A DNA stretch of 64,000 nucleotides from Opitutaceae bacterium. GTDB lineage: Bacteria; Verrucomicrobiota; Verrucomicrobiia; Opitutales; Opitutaceae. The position numbers were made by a program, and so were the translations under genes. Positions within the stretch are counted from its first letter, which is position 1. Each line of letters starts with the position of its first letter. Below, piece by piece: positions 10,034 to 18,804 of the stretch. Below the pieces are notes generated by a model. It was not told where the DNA came from, did no database searches, and saw only the letters and a list, made by a program, of their open reading frames with translations. The stretch spans positions 62,001-126,000 of the forward strand of contig JABTUS010000006.1 in assembly GCA_015075305.1 (NCBI GenBank), in the 5' to 3' direction.

Positions 10034-11110
10034 GTGAATCGAAACCGGGTTACCCTTCGTGACATAGCCGCACGCTGTGATCTCAGTGCGATGGCGGTGT
10101 CGCTTGCCCTGCGCGGGCACCCCTCGATCCCCGAGGCGACGCGGGAGCGCGTCCGTGCGGCCGCGATGCGGCTCGATTACAGGCCGGATCCGGCCCTTGC
10201 GGCGCTCAACCACTACCGCCACCAGCGAACCCCGACGGCGCCGGGCTATGTGCTGGCCTACGTCACCTGCTTTGAGAAGCGAAACGGATGGCAGCAATCC
10301 CCGTTCTTCCGCCGGGCGTACCGGGGGGCGTTTGAACAGGCGGAGTTGCTCGGGTACCGGATGGAGCATGCCTGGCTGACGGAGCCCGGAGTCACCGGTG
10401 AGCGTTTTGCGCAGGTTCTCGAGGCCAGGGGAATCCGTGGCATGGTCATCGCCCCGATGCCGCGCCCCGCGAGCAGGCTGCAACTCCCCTGGGCTCGCTT
10501 CTCCTGTGTGGCGATCGGACCAAGCCTGATCGCTCCTGTACTGAACAGTGCGTGCGGCGACCAGTACCAGGCCATCATGCTCGCCTTGGAGCGCCTGCGG
10601 CTGATGGGATACCGGCGGATCGGCCTGATGGTTCATCCGGACGCCGACCGGCGGCACCAGGGAAAATACCAGGCGGCAGTCGCCTTCACCGCCACTCGAG
10701 AGACGCCCCCACCCCTGGTCGCCGAGGATCCGAGTGACGATGACCTCAGGGGCTGGCTGCGCCGCCACAGACCTGATGTGGTCATATCGGATGTCGACGC
10801 CAATTATGACCGGTTGACCAGTCTTGGACTTCGCGTGCCCCAGGACCTGGGCTTCGCCAGCTTGGTGCGCTCGGGCAGGAGGGAGATCAGTGGCGTGGAG
10901 ACGTTTCCCGAGCAGATCGCCGGGGCCGCCGTCCTGCGCCTGCAGCAGGCCCTCTATGGAAATGAAACCGGAGTGCCGGAGCTGCCCAGCTGCACTTTCC
11001 TGCCAGGAAAGTGGGTTGACGGCTCCACCACCCGGCACACGGGATGCCCGTCGCCGGAACCGGCGAGGAGCGGCGCAGGGCGTTTGTCCCGAAGACGTGG
11101 AAGGGTGTGA
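10034..11110 (+). CDS. LacI-family transcriptional regulator
   Basis: 358 residues from GTG 10034. This start gives the usual short lead before the helix-turn-helix (VTLRDIAARCDLSAMAVSLA, residues 6-25) and hinge helix (RERVRAAAMRLDYRPDPAL). An ATG at 9983 is in frame but would add 17 atypical residues and run into the divergent promoter region. The rest is a periplasmic-binding-protein-like sensor domain of the LacI/GalR type, presumably binding a sugar or sugar acid. It heads a plus-strand gene set running to 15486 or 19520 and faces the TonB receptor gene, so it likely represses or activates both sides. The C-terminal 30 residues are Gly/Arg-rich and look poorly conserved. Confidence 0.9.
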   Translation: MNRNRVTLRDIAARCDLSAMAVSLALRGHPSIPEATRERVRAAAMRLDYRPDPALAALNHYRHQRTPTAPGYVLAYVTCFEKRNGWQQSPFFRRAYRGAFEQAELLGYRMEHAWLTEPGVTGERFAQVLEARGIRGMVIAPMPRPASRLQLPWARFSCVAIGPSLIAPVLNSACGDQYQAIMLALERLRLMGYRRIGLMVHPDADRRHQGKYQAAVAFTATRETPPPLVAEDPSDDDLRGWLRRHRPDVVISDVDANYDRLTSLGLRVPQDLGFASLVRSGRREISGVETFPEQIAGAAVLRLQQALYGNETGVPELPSCTFLPGKWVDGSTTRHTGCPSPEPARSGAGRLSRRRGRV

Positions 11111-11241
11111 CGCCCTCCGTTCAACTTTACAGATCAAGTTACCGGGACATTGAGCCGGCGCGATTTCAATGGGAGAGACTTGGGACGAGTGCGGCGCGCA
11201 CCAGGTCCGCCGCCCCGCCTGCTCCAACCTTTCCCCCTCAA

Positions 11242-12084
11242 TTGACGTCCAAAGACCCGTCCCTGCTCCGCGGGGCAATCGACACCCATGTTCACAGTGC
11301 GCCGGATGTAATCCCGCGCAGGCTCAACGATCTTGAGTTGGTTGAACAGGCCCGCCTCGCGGGTATGCGAGCGGTCGTTCTCAAGAGCCACGCCTGTTCA
11401 ACCTGCGCCCGGGCGTATCTTCTCAACCATATGCAGGGGGATGTCGAGGTTCTCGGAGGTCTGGTCCTCAATGACACCATCGGGGGATTCAACTGCCGTG
11501 CGGTCGAGACGTCCCTCAAGATGGGTGGATCGATTATCTGGATGCCGACCAAGTCCGCGGCCAACCACCAGCATTTTTTCGGCGGCCGCAATGGCCTTAC
11601 GGTTCTGGATGGCCCGGGACTTTCCCGGGCCGCGCGCGATGTTGTCAGGCTGGTCGCCGATGCCGGCGCGGTTCTGGCGACCGGTCACCTTTCCCCCATT
11701 GAGTCCGGGGTGCTGATCGAGGAGGCGCTTGCGGCAGGCGTTCGAGCGATCAGCGTGACGCATCCGGAATGGGGGGCGACGGCCATGCCAGTGGAGATGC
11801 AGCAGCGGTTCGCCGGGAGCGGCAGGGTGTTCTTTGAGCGCTGCCTTGTCTCAGTCAGCCCCGGAGCGCAGCAAAGCGTGGCCTTTGAGACGATCGTCCG
11901 GCAGATCCGGGCGGTTGGGGTGGAATCTACCATTGCCGCGACGGACTACGGACTGCCGGACACGCTGACGCCTTCTGAAGCCCTGGACGCCTATGTTCGG
12001 AAACTCCAGGATGCGGGATTCACGGAGATTGAGATAAGGAGGATGATCCGCGACAATCCCGCGCGACTGCTTCAACTTTCCTGA
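11242..12084 (+). CDS. DUF6282-type metal-dependent hydrolase (amidohydrolase-like)
   Basis: 280 residues from TTG 11242. The frame is open back to an ATG at 11044, but that would overlap the regulator gene by 67 bases and its first 65 residues look non-conserved; a GTG at 11107 is another option. DTHVHSAPD near the N-terminus is the metal-binding HxH of TIM-barrel amidohydrolase/PHP-like enzymes. Further candidate ligands are GHLSP, SVTHPEW and ATDYG, and the C-terminus has the amidohydrolase-like NPARLLQL. The reaction is unknown; lactone, imide or C-C hydrolysis of a small polar compound are typical for the fold. It lies 2 bases before an ACS-type carrier gene and in a run with an oxidoreductase and a PLP enzyme, so it is likely catabolic. 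Confidence 0.75.
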   Translation: MTSKDPSLLRGAIDTHVHSAPDVIPRRLNDLELVEQARLAGMRAVVLKSHACSTCARAYLLNHMQGDVEVLGGLVLNDTIGGFNCRAVETSLKMGGSIIWMPTKSAANHQHFFGGRNGLTVLDGPGLSRAARDVVRLVADAGAVLATGHLSPIESGVLIEEALAAGVRAISVTHPEWGATAMPVEMQQRFAGSGRVFFERCLVSVSPGAQQSVAFETIVRQIRAVGVESTIAATDYGLPDTLTPSEALDAYVRKLQDAGFTEIEIRRMIRDNPARLLQLS

Positions 12085-12086
12085 CC

Positions 12087-13325
12087 ATGCGCAAGCCAAA
12101 CAAGCGGTGGACACTCTGCGGCCTGCTGCTGCTGGCCACCATCATCAACTACCTCGACCGGCAGACGATATCAGTTTCAGCGTCGCGGATCGCCGAGGAG
12201 CTCAACCTGGGAGACAAACACCTGGGGGAGCTCTTCTCCGCCTTTCTTTTTGCGTACGGGATCGGGCAGGTCGTTCTCGGACCTGTGCTTGACCGCATTG
12301 GAACGGTCCGGGCGTATGCCTTTGCCGTCGCTGCATGGTCCATTGCGGGCGCGGCATCGGGATTCGCCACGGGATTTGGGTTCCTGCTTGCGACGAGAAT
12401 CGCCCTTGGCCTCTGCGAATCTCCCAACTGGCCGCTTGCGCTGCGCGTGGTTGCGCGAAGCTTTCCGCCCGGCCAGCGGGTGCTCGCCACCGGCATTTTT
12501 CAGAGTGGAACCAGCATCGGAGCCCTGATTGCGCCCCCGATCGTCATCTATCTGGCGACGACCCATGGCTGGCGTGCATCCTTCATTGCAGTCGGTGCGG
12601 TGGGTTTCGTCTGGGTTGCCCTCTGGCTGCTTTGGTTCCGCTCGCAGCCGGACTTCAAGATCGATCAGGTCTCCGCCCCTGACGCGCCGCCTGAAACCGC
12701 CGTTGCCGAGGAGCCCGCGACGCTGTCGGAAATCGTGCGTTCCCGCGCTTTCTGGGGGCTGGCCATCGCGACGAGCTTTCTGAATCCCCTGCAGTATTTC
12801 TACACGACCTGGATCCCGCGCTATTTCGACAAGTATGCCGGGGTCGGCTTTGGAACCGAGCTCGCCCAGAGGCTCATCATCGTTTATCTCGCCCTGGATG
12901 TCGGGCTCTGGAGCGGCGGGGGGCTTGTGGCCTGGCTGGCGCGGCGGTGGGATGTTCGCAAGGCCCGCCTGCTTGTGACGTCGGTCGGTGCCGCCTGCAT
13001 GATGACCGTGCCGCTGGTTGCGCTTGCGCGGAACATCGACGTGATCACGGGTCTTATTTCCCTGGCGACGTTCGGTCTGGGCTGGTTCATGGGAAACTAT
13101 CTGACATTCAGTGCCGAGGTCTCCAGGAAGAGGACGTCAACGGCGGTTGGCCTGCTCGGTGGCATCGGGTCCCTGGCGGGTGCGGGATTCATGCTGCTGG
13201 TGGGGGGCTCGATTGAGCAAAGCGGGAGCTTCAGCATCGCATTCCTGATGGCAGGCGTGATGCCTGCGGTCTCCCTGACGGGGATTTTCCTGGGCACACG
13301 ACGGGTTGTGTCGAAGGCAACATGA
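12087..13325 (+). CDS. MFS transporter, anion:cation symporter (hexuronate/galactarate-like) family
   Basis: 412 residues, about twelve membrane segments. The N-terminus (NYLDRQTISVSASRIAEELN) carries the DRQT/NYxDR signature of the ACS family, whose members include ExuT-type hexuronate and GudP-type glucarate symporters. The loop between segments 2 and 3 has GPVLDRIG, and segment 4 follows LGLCESPNWPLALR, also typical of the family. It starts 2 bases after the hydrolase stop and overlaps the next gene by 4 bases (ATGA), so the proteins are probably co-translated. It should import an organic anion, perhaps a sugar acid, for the enzymes encoded around it (inference). Confidence 0.88.
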   Translation: MRKPNKRWTLCGLLLLATIINYLDRQTISVSASRIAEELNLGDKHLGELFSAFLFAYGIGQVVLGPVLDRIGTVRAYAFAVAAWSIAGAASGFATGFGFLLATRIALGLCESPNWPLALRVVARSFPPGQRVLATGIFQSGTSIGALIAPPIVIYLATTHGWRASFIAVGAVGFVWVALWLLWFRSQPDFKIDQVSAPDAPPETAVAEEPATLSEIVRSRAFWGLAIATSFLNPLQYFYTTWIPRYFDKYAGVGFGTELAQRLIIVYLALDVGLWSGGGLVAWLARRWDVRKARLLVTSVGAACMMTVPLVALARNIDVITGLISLATFGLGWFMGNYLTFSAEVSRKRTSTAVGLLGGIGSLAGAGFMLLVGGSIEQSGSFSIAFLMAGVMPAVSLTGIFLGTRRVVSKAT

Positions 13326-14329
13326 AGAAGCTGCGCGGAGCGGTTGTTGGCTGCGGTTCGATCTCCGAATTTCACTTTCGGGGATGGAATGCGATTCCGG
13401 AGGTTGAGCTCGTCGCGCTCGTGGATCCAAGCGAAGCGGCCGCGCAGGATCGTCGGGAGAAGTTTGCCCCCGGAGCCAGGCTCTACCGCGGCATGCATGA
13501 AATGCTCTCGAGGGAGGAAATCGATTTTGTCGACATCATCACTCCGCCATGGATGCACCGCGAGCATTGTCTGCTCGCCGCGGATGCGGGTGCTCACATC
13601 ATCTGTCAGAAGCCGCTGTGCGATCGCTGGCAGGATGCCAGACGGCTGGTCGATGAACTTTCCGGTTATTCAAAGCGCTTTGTCGTTCACGAAAATCAGC
13701 GCTTCCGCCCGTGGTTTCGGGACATCGAGCGGCTGGTGCGTGAGGGCCGACTCGGGAGGCTGAGACACCTCCAGTTTGCCCAGCACGATCCCGTGGAGCC
13801 GCCTGAGAAAATTGATACGGAGGTTGAACTGGGAGTCCTGCTTCAATTTGGGGTTCATCTTGTCGATCTTGTTGTCGCCCTGCTCGGCGACCCGGTCAGG
13901 ATTCATGCACACATGGATCGCATCAATCCGCGTGTCCGGGGGGAGAGTCTGGCGCATGTGTTTTTTGAGTGTGCCGGCGCATCCGCCGTTGTTGATGTCT
14001 CCTGGAAATCCGTGGGCGTGCAGCAGGGGCATGCCCTGGTGATTGGCGAGGCGGGCGAGGCGTTCTACGAGGGAAGAATGACGCGCGCCGACAGCGCGCG
14101 TTTCCGCGTGTGCGCGGGCAATGAGGTCGTGCGCGATGAGATCCGCTCGCCGAGGGAGGACTATGTGCACGCTTTCGGGCAGTTCGAAAGGGAGTTCGTC
14201 GATTCGATTCTCCATGAGACGCCTCCACCGCAGCCGGCCCGCGAGAATCTGCGATCGCTCCGGGCCACGTTTGCCGCCTACGAGTCCGCACGCATCGGTT
14301 CCGCCGTTGTGCTGGAGGCGTTCAAATAG
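13322..14329 (+). CDS. Gfo/Idh/MocA-family NAD(P)-dependent oxidoreductase
   Basis: 335 residues. The Rossmann dinucleotide site is GAVVGCGSISEFHFRGW (residues 6-22). Residues 96-98 read QKP in place of the usual EKP, whose Lys is the catalytic base in this family. The C-terminal alpha/beta domain contains GVHLVDLVVALLGDP. Family members oxidise or reduce a sugar, inositol or sugar acid hydroxyl. The gene overlaps the ACS carrier by 4 bases (ATGA) and is followed 32 bases on by a PLP-dependent enzyme, so it probably acts on the imported acid or its product. The Glu-to-Gln change next to the catalytic Lys is tolerated in some relatives. Confidence 0.9.
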   Translation: MKKLRGAVVGCGSISEFHFRGWNAIPEVELVALVDPSEAAAQDRREKFAPGARLYRGMHEMLSREEIDFVDIITPPWMHREHCLLAADAGAHIICQKPLCDRWQDARRLVDELSGYSKRFVVHENQRFRPWFRDIERLVREGRLGRLRHLQFAQHDPVEPPEKIDTEVELGVLLQFGVHLVDLVVALLGDPVRIHAHMDRINPRVRGESLAHVFFECAGASAVVDVSWKSVGVQQGHALVIGEAGEAFYEGRMTRADSARFRVCAGNEVVRDEIRSPREDYVHAFGQFEREFVDSILHETPPPQPARENLRSLRATFAAYESARIGSAVVLEAFK

Positions 14330-14361
14330 ATGAAGCAGGGCATCCCAGTGCACAGTCCGCG

Positions 14362-15486
14362 ATGAGTCTGCTTGGACAACCTCCCGGCGAAACGGGAATG
14401 ACGCTGGCCGAACTCGACACGCCCGCGCTCGTGGTCGACCTGGATGCGCTCGAGCGAAACATTCAACGGCTGCCGGCTTCGCCGGCGTCCGTCGGCGTAA
14501 GGGTTCGTCCGCACGCGAAGAGTCACAAGTGCCCTGAAATCGCGCACAGGCAGATCAGGGCTGGTGCAGCGGGGGTGTGCTGTCAGAAGGTGAGCGAGGC
14601 CGAGGCGATGGTGAACGGCGGGGTGCTCGACGTTCATGTCAGCAATGAGATCGTCGGTGCGCGCAAACTGCGCGCGCTTGCCGAGCTCGCACGGCGGGCG
14701 CGACTGAGCGTCTGTGTGGACGATGCCGACAATCTTGCGTCCGTAGCCGCCGAGGTCAGCCGGGCGGGCGCCCGGCTGACGGTGTTTGTGGAGATTGACG
14801 TGGGGTCCGCCCGCTGTGGAGTGCCACCGGGAGAGGCGGCGTTGGAACTCGCGCGTCGAGTTGCAGCCTTTCCCTGCCTACGGTTTGGCGGATTGCAGGC
14901 GTACTTTGGCCCCGCGCAGCACATGCGAAGTGTCGAGCAGCGGAGAGCGGCCTCTGCGCAGGCGGCGGAGAGTGCACGCAGGACGAAAGTGCTGCTGAGC
15001 GCACACGGCATCGACTGCCCGGTGGTCACCGGGGGAGGAACGGGCACGTTTGCATTTGATGCGACGAGCGGTGTCTTCAATGAGATCCAACCGGGCTCGT
15101 ATGTGTTCATGGACGCCGACTACGCGCGCAATGAATGGACTGGGGGCGGACCAGCGTTCGAACAGAGCCTGTTTGTCTGGACAACGGTCATGAGCAGGCC
15201 TTCGCAATCGCTCGGCGCGGTCGATGCGGGCATCAAGTCGCTGAGCAACGATTCCGGGCCGCCGCTGGTCAGCGGTCGTCCGGACATCGAGTATGTGCGC
15301 GGAGCGGATGAACATGGCGTGCTGCATTTCAAACTTCCCGAACAGGCCCCTATCGTCGGCGAGAAGCTCATGCTCGTGCCGGGTCACTGCGATCCCACGG
15401 TCAATCTGCATGACTGGATGGTGGCCGTGCGTGGCGGTTGCGTTGAAGCGGTCTGGCTTGTGACAGCGAGAGGCGCGATTCATTGA
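14362..15486 (+). CDS. DSD1-family PLP-dependent enzyme (D-threonine aldolase / D-serine dehydratase-like)
   Basis: 374 residues. The alanine-racemase-type TIM barrel begins LDTPALVVDLDALERN, and the PLP lysine is expected in RVRPHAKSHKCPE (first of the two Lys). GGGTGTF is the phosphate-binding loop. Near the C-terminus PGHCDPTVNLHDWMV contains the His-x-Cys pair that binds zinc in eukaryotic-type D-serine dehydratase; D-threonine aldolases have a His and Asp in this loop. The family cleaves or dehydrates beta-hydroxy-D-amino acids. Within this gene set it may cleave a hydroxy-amino acid, or have diverged to a new substrate (inference). An alternative start is ATG 14398 (MTLAELDTPA), which is the usual distance from the core. 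Confidence 0.82.
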   Translation: MSLLGQPPGETGMTLAELDTPALVVDLDALERNIQRLPASPASVGVRVRPHAKSHKCPEIAHRQIRAGAAGVCCQKVSEAEAMVNGGVLDVHVSNEIVGARKLRALAELARRARLSVCVDDADNLASVAAEVSRAGARLTVFVEIDVGSARCGVPPGEAALELARRVAAFPCLRFGGLQAYFGPAQHMRSVEQRRAASAQAAESARRTKVLLSAHGIDCPVVTGGGTGTFAFDATSGVFNEIQPGSYVFMDADYARNEWTGGGPAFEQSLFVWTTVMSRPSQSLGAVDAGIKSLSNDSGPPLVSGRPDIEYVRGADEHGVLHFKLPEQAPIVGEKLMLVPGHCDPTVNLHDWMVAVRGGCVEAVWLVTARGAIH

Positions 15487-15596
15487 ACATGAAATCATGT
15501 GCAGTCCACACCCGCGGGTCGCGAGGGCGCGGCATCATGCTCGACTCGGGTTTCGGGGCTGCAACTCCCGGTGCGTGTCATCACAAGCTTCAATCC

Positions 15597-17063
15597 ATGA
15601 AAAGTGTCCCGTTGCGACGATTCTCAATCTTCAGTGCGGTCGCTGTTATTATGGCGATCTGTGCCTTCATTCCGGGGGGCGGAGCAGCTCCGGCAACCGG
15701 ACCGCTGCGCGTTCTCCAGTCGAATCCGCGCTACTTCACCGACGGTTCAGGGAAAGCCATCTACCTGACGGGATCGCACACCTGGGCGAATTTTGCGACC
15801 GATCAGGGGAGGGAGGTGCCCGTGGTTTTCGACTACGAAGGCTACTTGGACTTTCTTGTCGCACACCATTTCAACTTCTTCCGGGGCTGGATTTGGGATC
15901 TGCCGTATTCCAACCAGGGACCCAATGGCGGTCCGTTTCGCTGGGCTCCAATGCCGTGGCTCAGAACAGGGCCTGGGTTGGCGACTGACGGTGGGGCAAA
16001 ATTTGACCTCAGCCGCTTTGACCAGGCGTTTTTCGACCGCATGCGGAGCCGCATCATCGCCGCGCGCGACCGCGACATCTATGTTTCCGTCATGCTGTTC
16101 CAGGCCTATGCCTGGGCCAAGGATCGCAACGAGAATGACGGTTTCCCGCTCGATGGACGCAACAATATCAATGGAGTTGACGCCGGTCCGGGGAACGAAG
16201 CGGCAAAGCTGAGCATTCCCGCGGTCACCGCCGTGCAGGAGGCCTATGTGCGCAAGGTCATCGACACGGTGAACGACCTCGACAACGTGCTCTACGAAAT
16301 CGCCAACGAAGCCAATGACGGCACTGCGGCGTGGCAGTATCACATGATCGATTTCATCCATGCGTACGAGCGCACGAGGGCCAGGCAGCATCCCGTGGGT
16401 ATGACGGCCCACATCCGCGGAGAGGTTCATTATGAGGAGCTGATGGCGAGTCCGGCCGACTGGGTTTCGCCGTCCTGTCTGGATGGATTCATTGAGAACC
16501 CCCGTGCGGCGACCGGGGACAAGGTGATGATTGTTGACAGCGATCACGGCTATACCTGGGACCTGCTCAAGCGGGACGGTCCGGCGCTTCAGCAGGCGTG
16601 GGTATGGAAGAATTTTCTTCGGGGAAACCAGCTGCTCTTCATGGACCCCTACCTCGCGCGCACGGAGGGAAAGGGTGCCGGTAGAAACGACCCGGGTGGC
16701 ATCAATCCGAAGGAAGCGTATTTCGGACTGACGCCGGATCCCTACTGGGAGACGATGCGCGCGGCACTCGGCCGGGCGCGGATGTATGCGGAGAAAATCG
16801 ACCTCGCCGCCACGGCACCACATTCCGAACTGGCCTCAACCGGTTACTGCCTGGCCCAGCCTGGCGTCGAATACCTGGTCTACAGTCCCGCCGATGGAAC
16901 CGACTTCACTGTTTCGCTGACGAAGGGGAGATATGGCGTCGAGTGGTATGATCCGACGACGGGCAAGGTGGTTGAAAAGTCCAGGCGCAGAGTCAAGGGA
17001 GGGGCAGAGTCATTCCGCGCAAAGTTTCCAGGGGACGCCGTGTTGTATCTCAAGAAGCTGTGA
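15597..17063 (+). CDS. Secreted GH-like protein (TIM barrel with C-terminal collagen-binding-like domain)
   Basis: 488 residues from ATG 15597, which gives a proper signal peptide (MKSVPLRRFSIFSAVAVIMA); the longer in-frame ORF from 15483 has no such N-terminus. The core begins with FTDGSGKAIYLTGSHTW, typical of DUF4038/GH140-like and DUF6298-like proteins, followed by a TIM barrel. YEIANEAND holds a candidate acid/base Glu, and MIVDSDHGY is a later strand. The final 90 residues (from YCLAQPGVEYLVYSPAD) match the putative collagen-binding beta-sandwich that ends many such proteins. It likely cleaves a glycosidic bond in the periplasm or outside. It is the first of three exported proteins reading into the cytochrome/dehydrogenase and the acetylesterase genes. 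Confidence 0.8.
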   Translation: MKSVPLRRFSIFSAVAVIMAICAFIPGGGAAPATGPLRVLQSNPRYFTDGSGKAIYLTGSHTWANFATDQGREVPVVFDYEGYLDFLVAHHFNFFRGWIWDLPYSNQGPNGGPFRWAPMPWLRTGPGLATDGGAKFDLSRFDQAFFDRMRSRIIAARDRDIYVSVMLFQAYAWAKDRNENDGFPLDGRNNINGVDAGPGNEAAKLSIPAVTAVQEAYVRKVIDTVNDLDNVLYEIANEANDGTAAWQYHMIDFIHAYERTRARQHPVGMTAHIRGEVHYEELMASPADWVSPSCLDGFIENPRAATGDKVMIVDSDHGYTWDLLKRDGPALQQAWVWKNFLRGNQLLFMDPYLARTEGKGAGRNDPGGINPKEAYFGLTPDPYWETMRAALGRARMYAEKIDLAATAPHSELASTGYCLAQPGVEYLVYSPADGTDFTVSLTKGRYGVEWYDPTTGKVVEKSRRRVKGGAESFRAKFPGDAVLYLKKL

Positions 17064-17079
17064 ACCCGTTTGGCATCTC

Positions 17080-18804
17080 ATGAAAACTCGCGCCTGCGCA
17101 AATCTGGCTTCGCCAATCATTGCCTGGGTCCTTTTGCCGACGCTCGTGACCGGCGCCCCGCGGGTGGAGGATGCGATGACCGATCCGGGGTTTGGACAGA
17201 ACGTGTTTCGGCGCGATTGTTCGCTGTGTCACTATGCCGGCTCAGGCAGCACGGGAGGCGGACAGGGGCCCAGTCTGGTTGGAGTGATGAGCAAGGCGGC
17301 GGGCTCGCGTTCGGATTTCAGCTATACAAAGGCAATGCACGACTCGGGACTCGTCTGGGATGCGGCGACGCTGGACAAGTTTCTCGCCAATCCGTCGGCT
17401 GTGATTCCGGGCACCACGATGGTCGCCAGCGTGCCGCAGGCGAACAACCGCCGGGATTTGATCGCGTATCTCTCCACACTCAAGTCGGAGGGTGAATCCG
17501 AGGTCGTGACTGATCCCACCATCAGCGATCCCAATGACTGGCGCCACCAGAAGCCCGGACGAAGGTATGAGATCAGCGCGGAGGATCTGCCGCCGCCCAA
17601 TGCCACGCCTTTGAGCCGCAACTATCCCTTTGTAGTGTCGCAGCCTGAAAACGTTTCGCCGGTGGTTCCGGACGGTTTCTCCGTTTCAGTCATTGCACGC
17701 AACCTGGACGGACCGCGTCTCATGCAGGTGGCGCCTAACGGCGACATATTTGTGACGGAAATGCGGGTCGGCCGCGTGCGCGTGCTGCGAATGACTGAAG
17801 GCGCTCCGGGGAATGTGACGAGCGAGGTGTTTGCCGAGGGATTGAACCGCCCCTATGGCCTTTGCTTTTATCCTGCCGGCGATGACCCGCAGTGGCTGTA
17901 CGTTGCAAATACGAACTCAGTGGTGCGCTTCCCGTATCGACGCGGCGATCTGAAATCCGCTGCCAGGCCTCAGGTGATCGTTCCTGCAATCATCATGTCG
18001 CGCGGTGGACACGTCACGCGCACGCTGGCGTTTTCCAGGGAGGGAAAGCGGATGTTCATCGGCGTGGGTTCGGGCACGAATGCGGGAGAAGATCTGTCGC
18101 TGAAGACTCCCTCGGAGGCTGAGGCATGGGATCATGAGCACGGATTGGGGGCCGGCTGGGACACGGAGCTGCATCGCGCGGATATCCTCGCAACGGATCC
18201 GGAGGGGAAGGCACCGTTGAAGGTTTTTGCCACCGGACTTCGCAATCCTACGGGACTGGTTGTGCATCCGCAGACAGGTGATCTCTACGCGGCGGTCAAT
18301 GAGCGCGACAGCCTCGGCGACAACCTGGTGCCAGACTACTTCACGCATGTGCGTGAGGGCGCATTCTACGGCTGGCCCTGGTACTACATCGGAGGGCACG
18401 AGGATCCCCGCCACGCCGGTGCTCGGCCTGACCTTTCGCACAGCATCACGGTGCCGGATGTGCTGATTCAGGCACACTCGGCACCGCTCGGAGCTGTTTT
18501 CTACACTGCGGCGTCCGGAAGCGCGCTTTTCCCTCCGGAATATCGTGGCGACGCGTTCGTCGCCCTGCACGGATCCTGGAACCGCCGGTCCCGGACCGGT
18601 TACAGTGTGGTTCGCGTGAAAATGCAGAATGGCCGTCCAACCGGCTACTATGAGGACTTCCTTGTCGGGTTTGTCACCAGCCAGCGAAACGTGTGGGCGC
18701 GGCCTGTTGGACTCGCCGTGGCGCGGGACGGCGCGCTCCTCGTGAGCGATGATGAGAACGGAACGATCTGGCGGGTGGCGGGCACGAGAAGACTTTCACC
18801 ATGA
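17080..18804 (+). CDS. Cytochrome c fused to PQQ-type sorbosone/glucose dehydrogenase propeller
   Basis: 574 residues from ATG 17080, with a signal peptide ending near residue 25; the longer ORF from 16933 runs through the previous gene. Residues about 30-140 form a class I cytochrome c: haem site CSLCH (Cys47, Cys50, His51) and likely axial Met114 in PGTTMVAS. Residues about 195-570 are a six-bladed propeller of the L-sorbosone/glucose dehydrogenase superfamily (GLRNPTGLVVHP, HGSWNRRSRTGY, GLAVARDGALLVSDD). The fusion suggests periplasmic oxidation of a sugar with electrons passed directly to the attached cytochrome and then the respiratory chain (inference). It overlaps the following acetylesterase gene by 4 bases (ATGA). 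Confidence 0.88.
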   Translation: MKTRACANLASPIIAWVLLPTLVTGAPRVEDAMTDPGFGQNVFRRDCSLCHYAGSGSTGGGQGPSLVGVMSKAAGSRSDFSYTKAMHDSGLVWDAATLDKFLANPSAVIPGTTMVASVPQANNRRDLIAYLSTLKSEGESEVVTDPTISDPNDWRHQKPGRRYEISAEDLPPPNATPLSRNYPFVVSQPENVSPVVPDGFSVSVIARNLDGPRLMQVAPNGDIFVTEMRVGRVRVLRMTEGAPGNVTSEVFAEGLNRPYGLCFYPAGDDPQWLYVANTNSVVRFPYRRGDLKSAARPQVIVPAIIMSRGGHVTRTLAFSREGKRMFIGVGSGTNAGEDLSLKTPSEAEAWDHEHGLGAGWDTELHRADILATDPEGKAPLKVFATGLRNPTGLVVHPQTGDLYAAVNERDSLGDNLVPDYFTHVREGAFYGWPWYYIGGHEDPRHAGARPDLSHSITVPDVLIQAHSAPLGAVFYTAASGSALFPPEYRGDAFVALHGSWNRRSRTGYSVVRVKMQNGRPTGYYEDFLVGFVTSQRNVWARPVGLAVARDGALLVSDDENGTIWRVAGTRRLSP

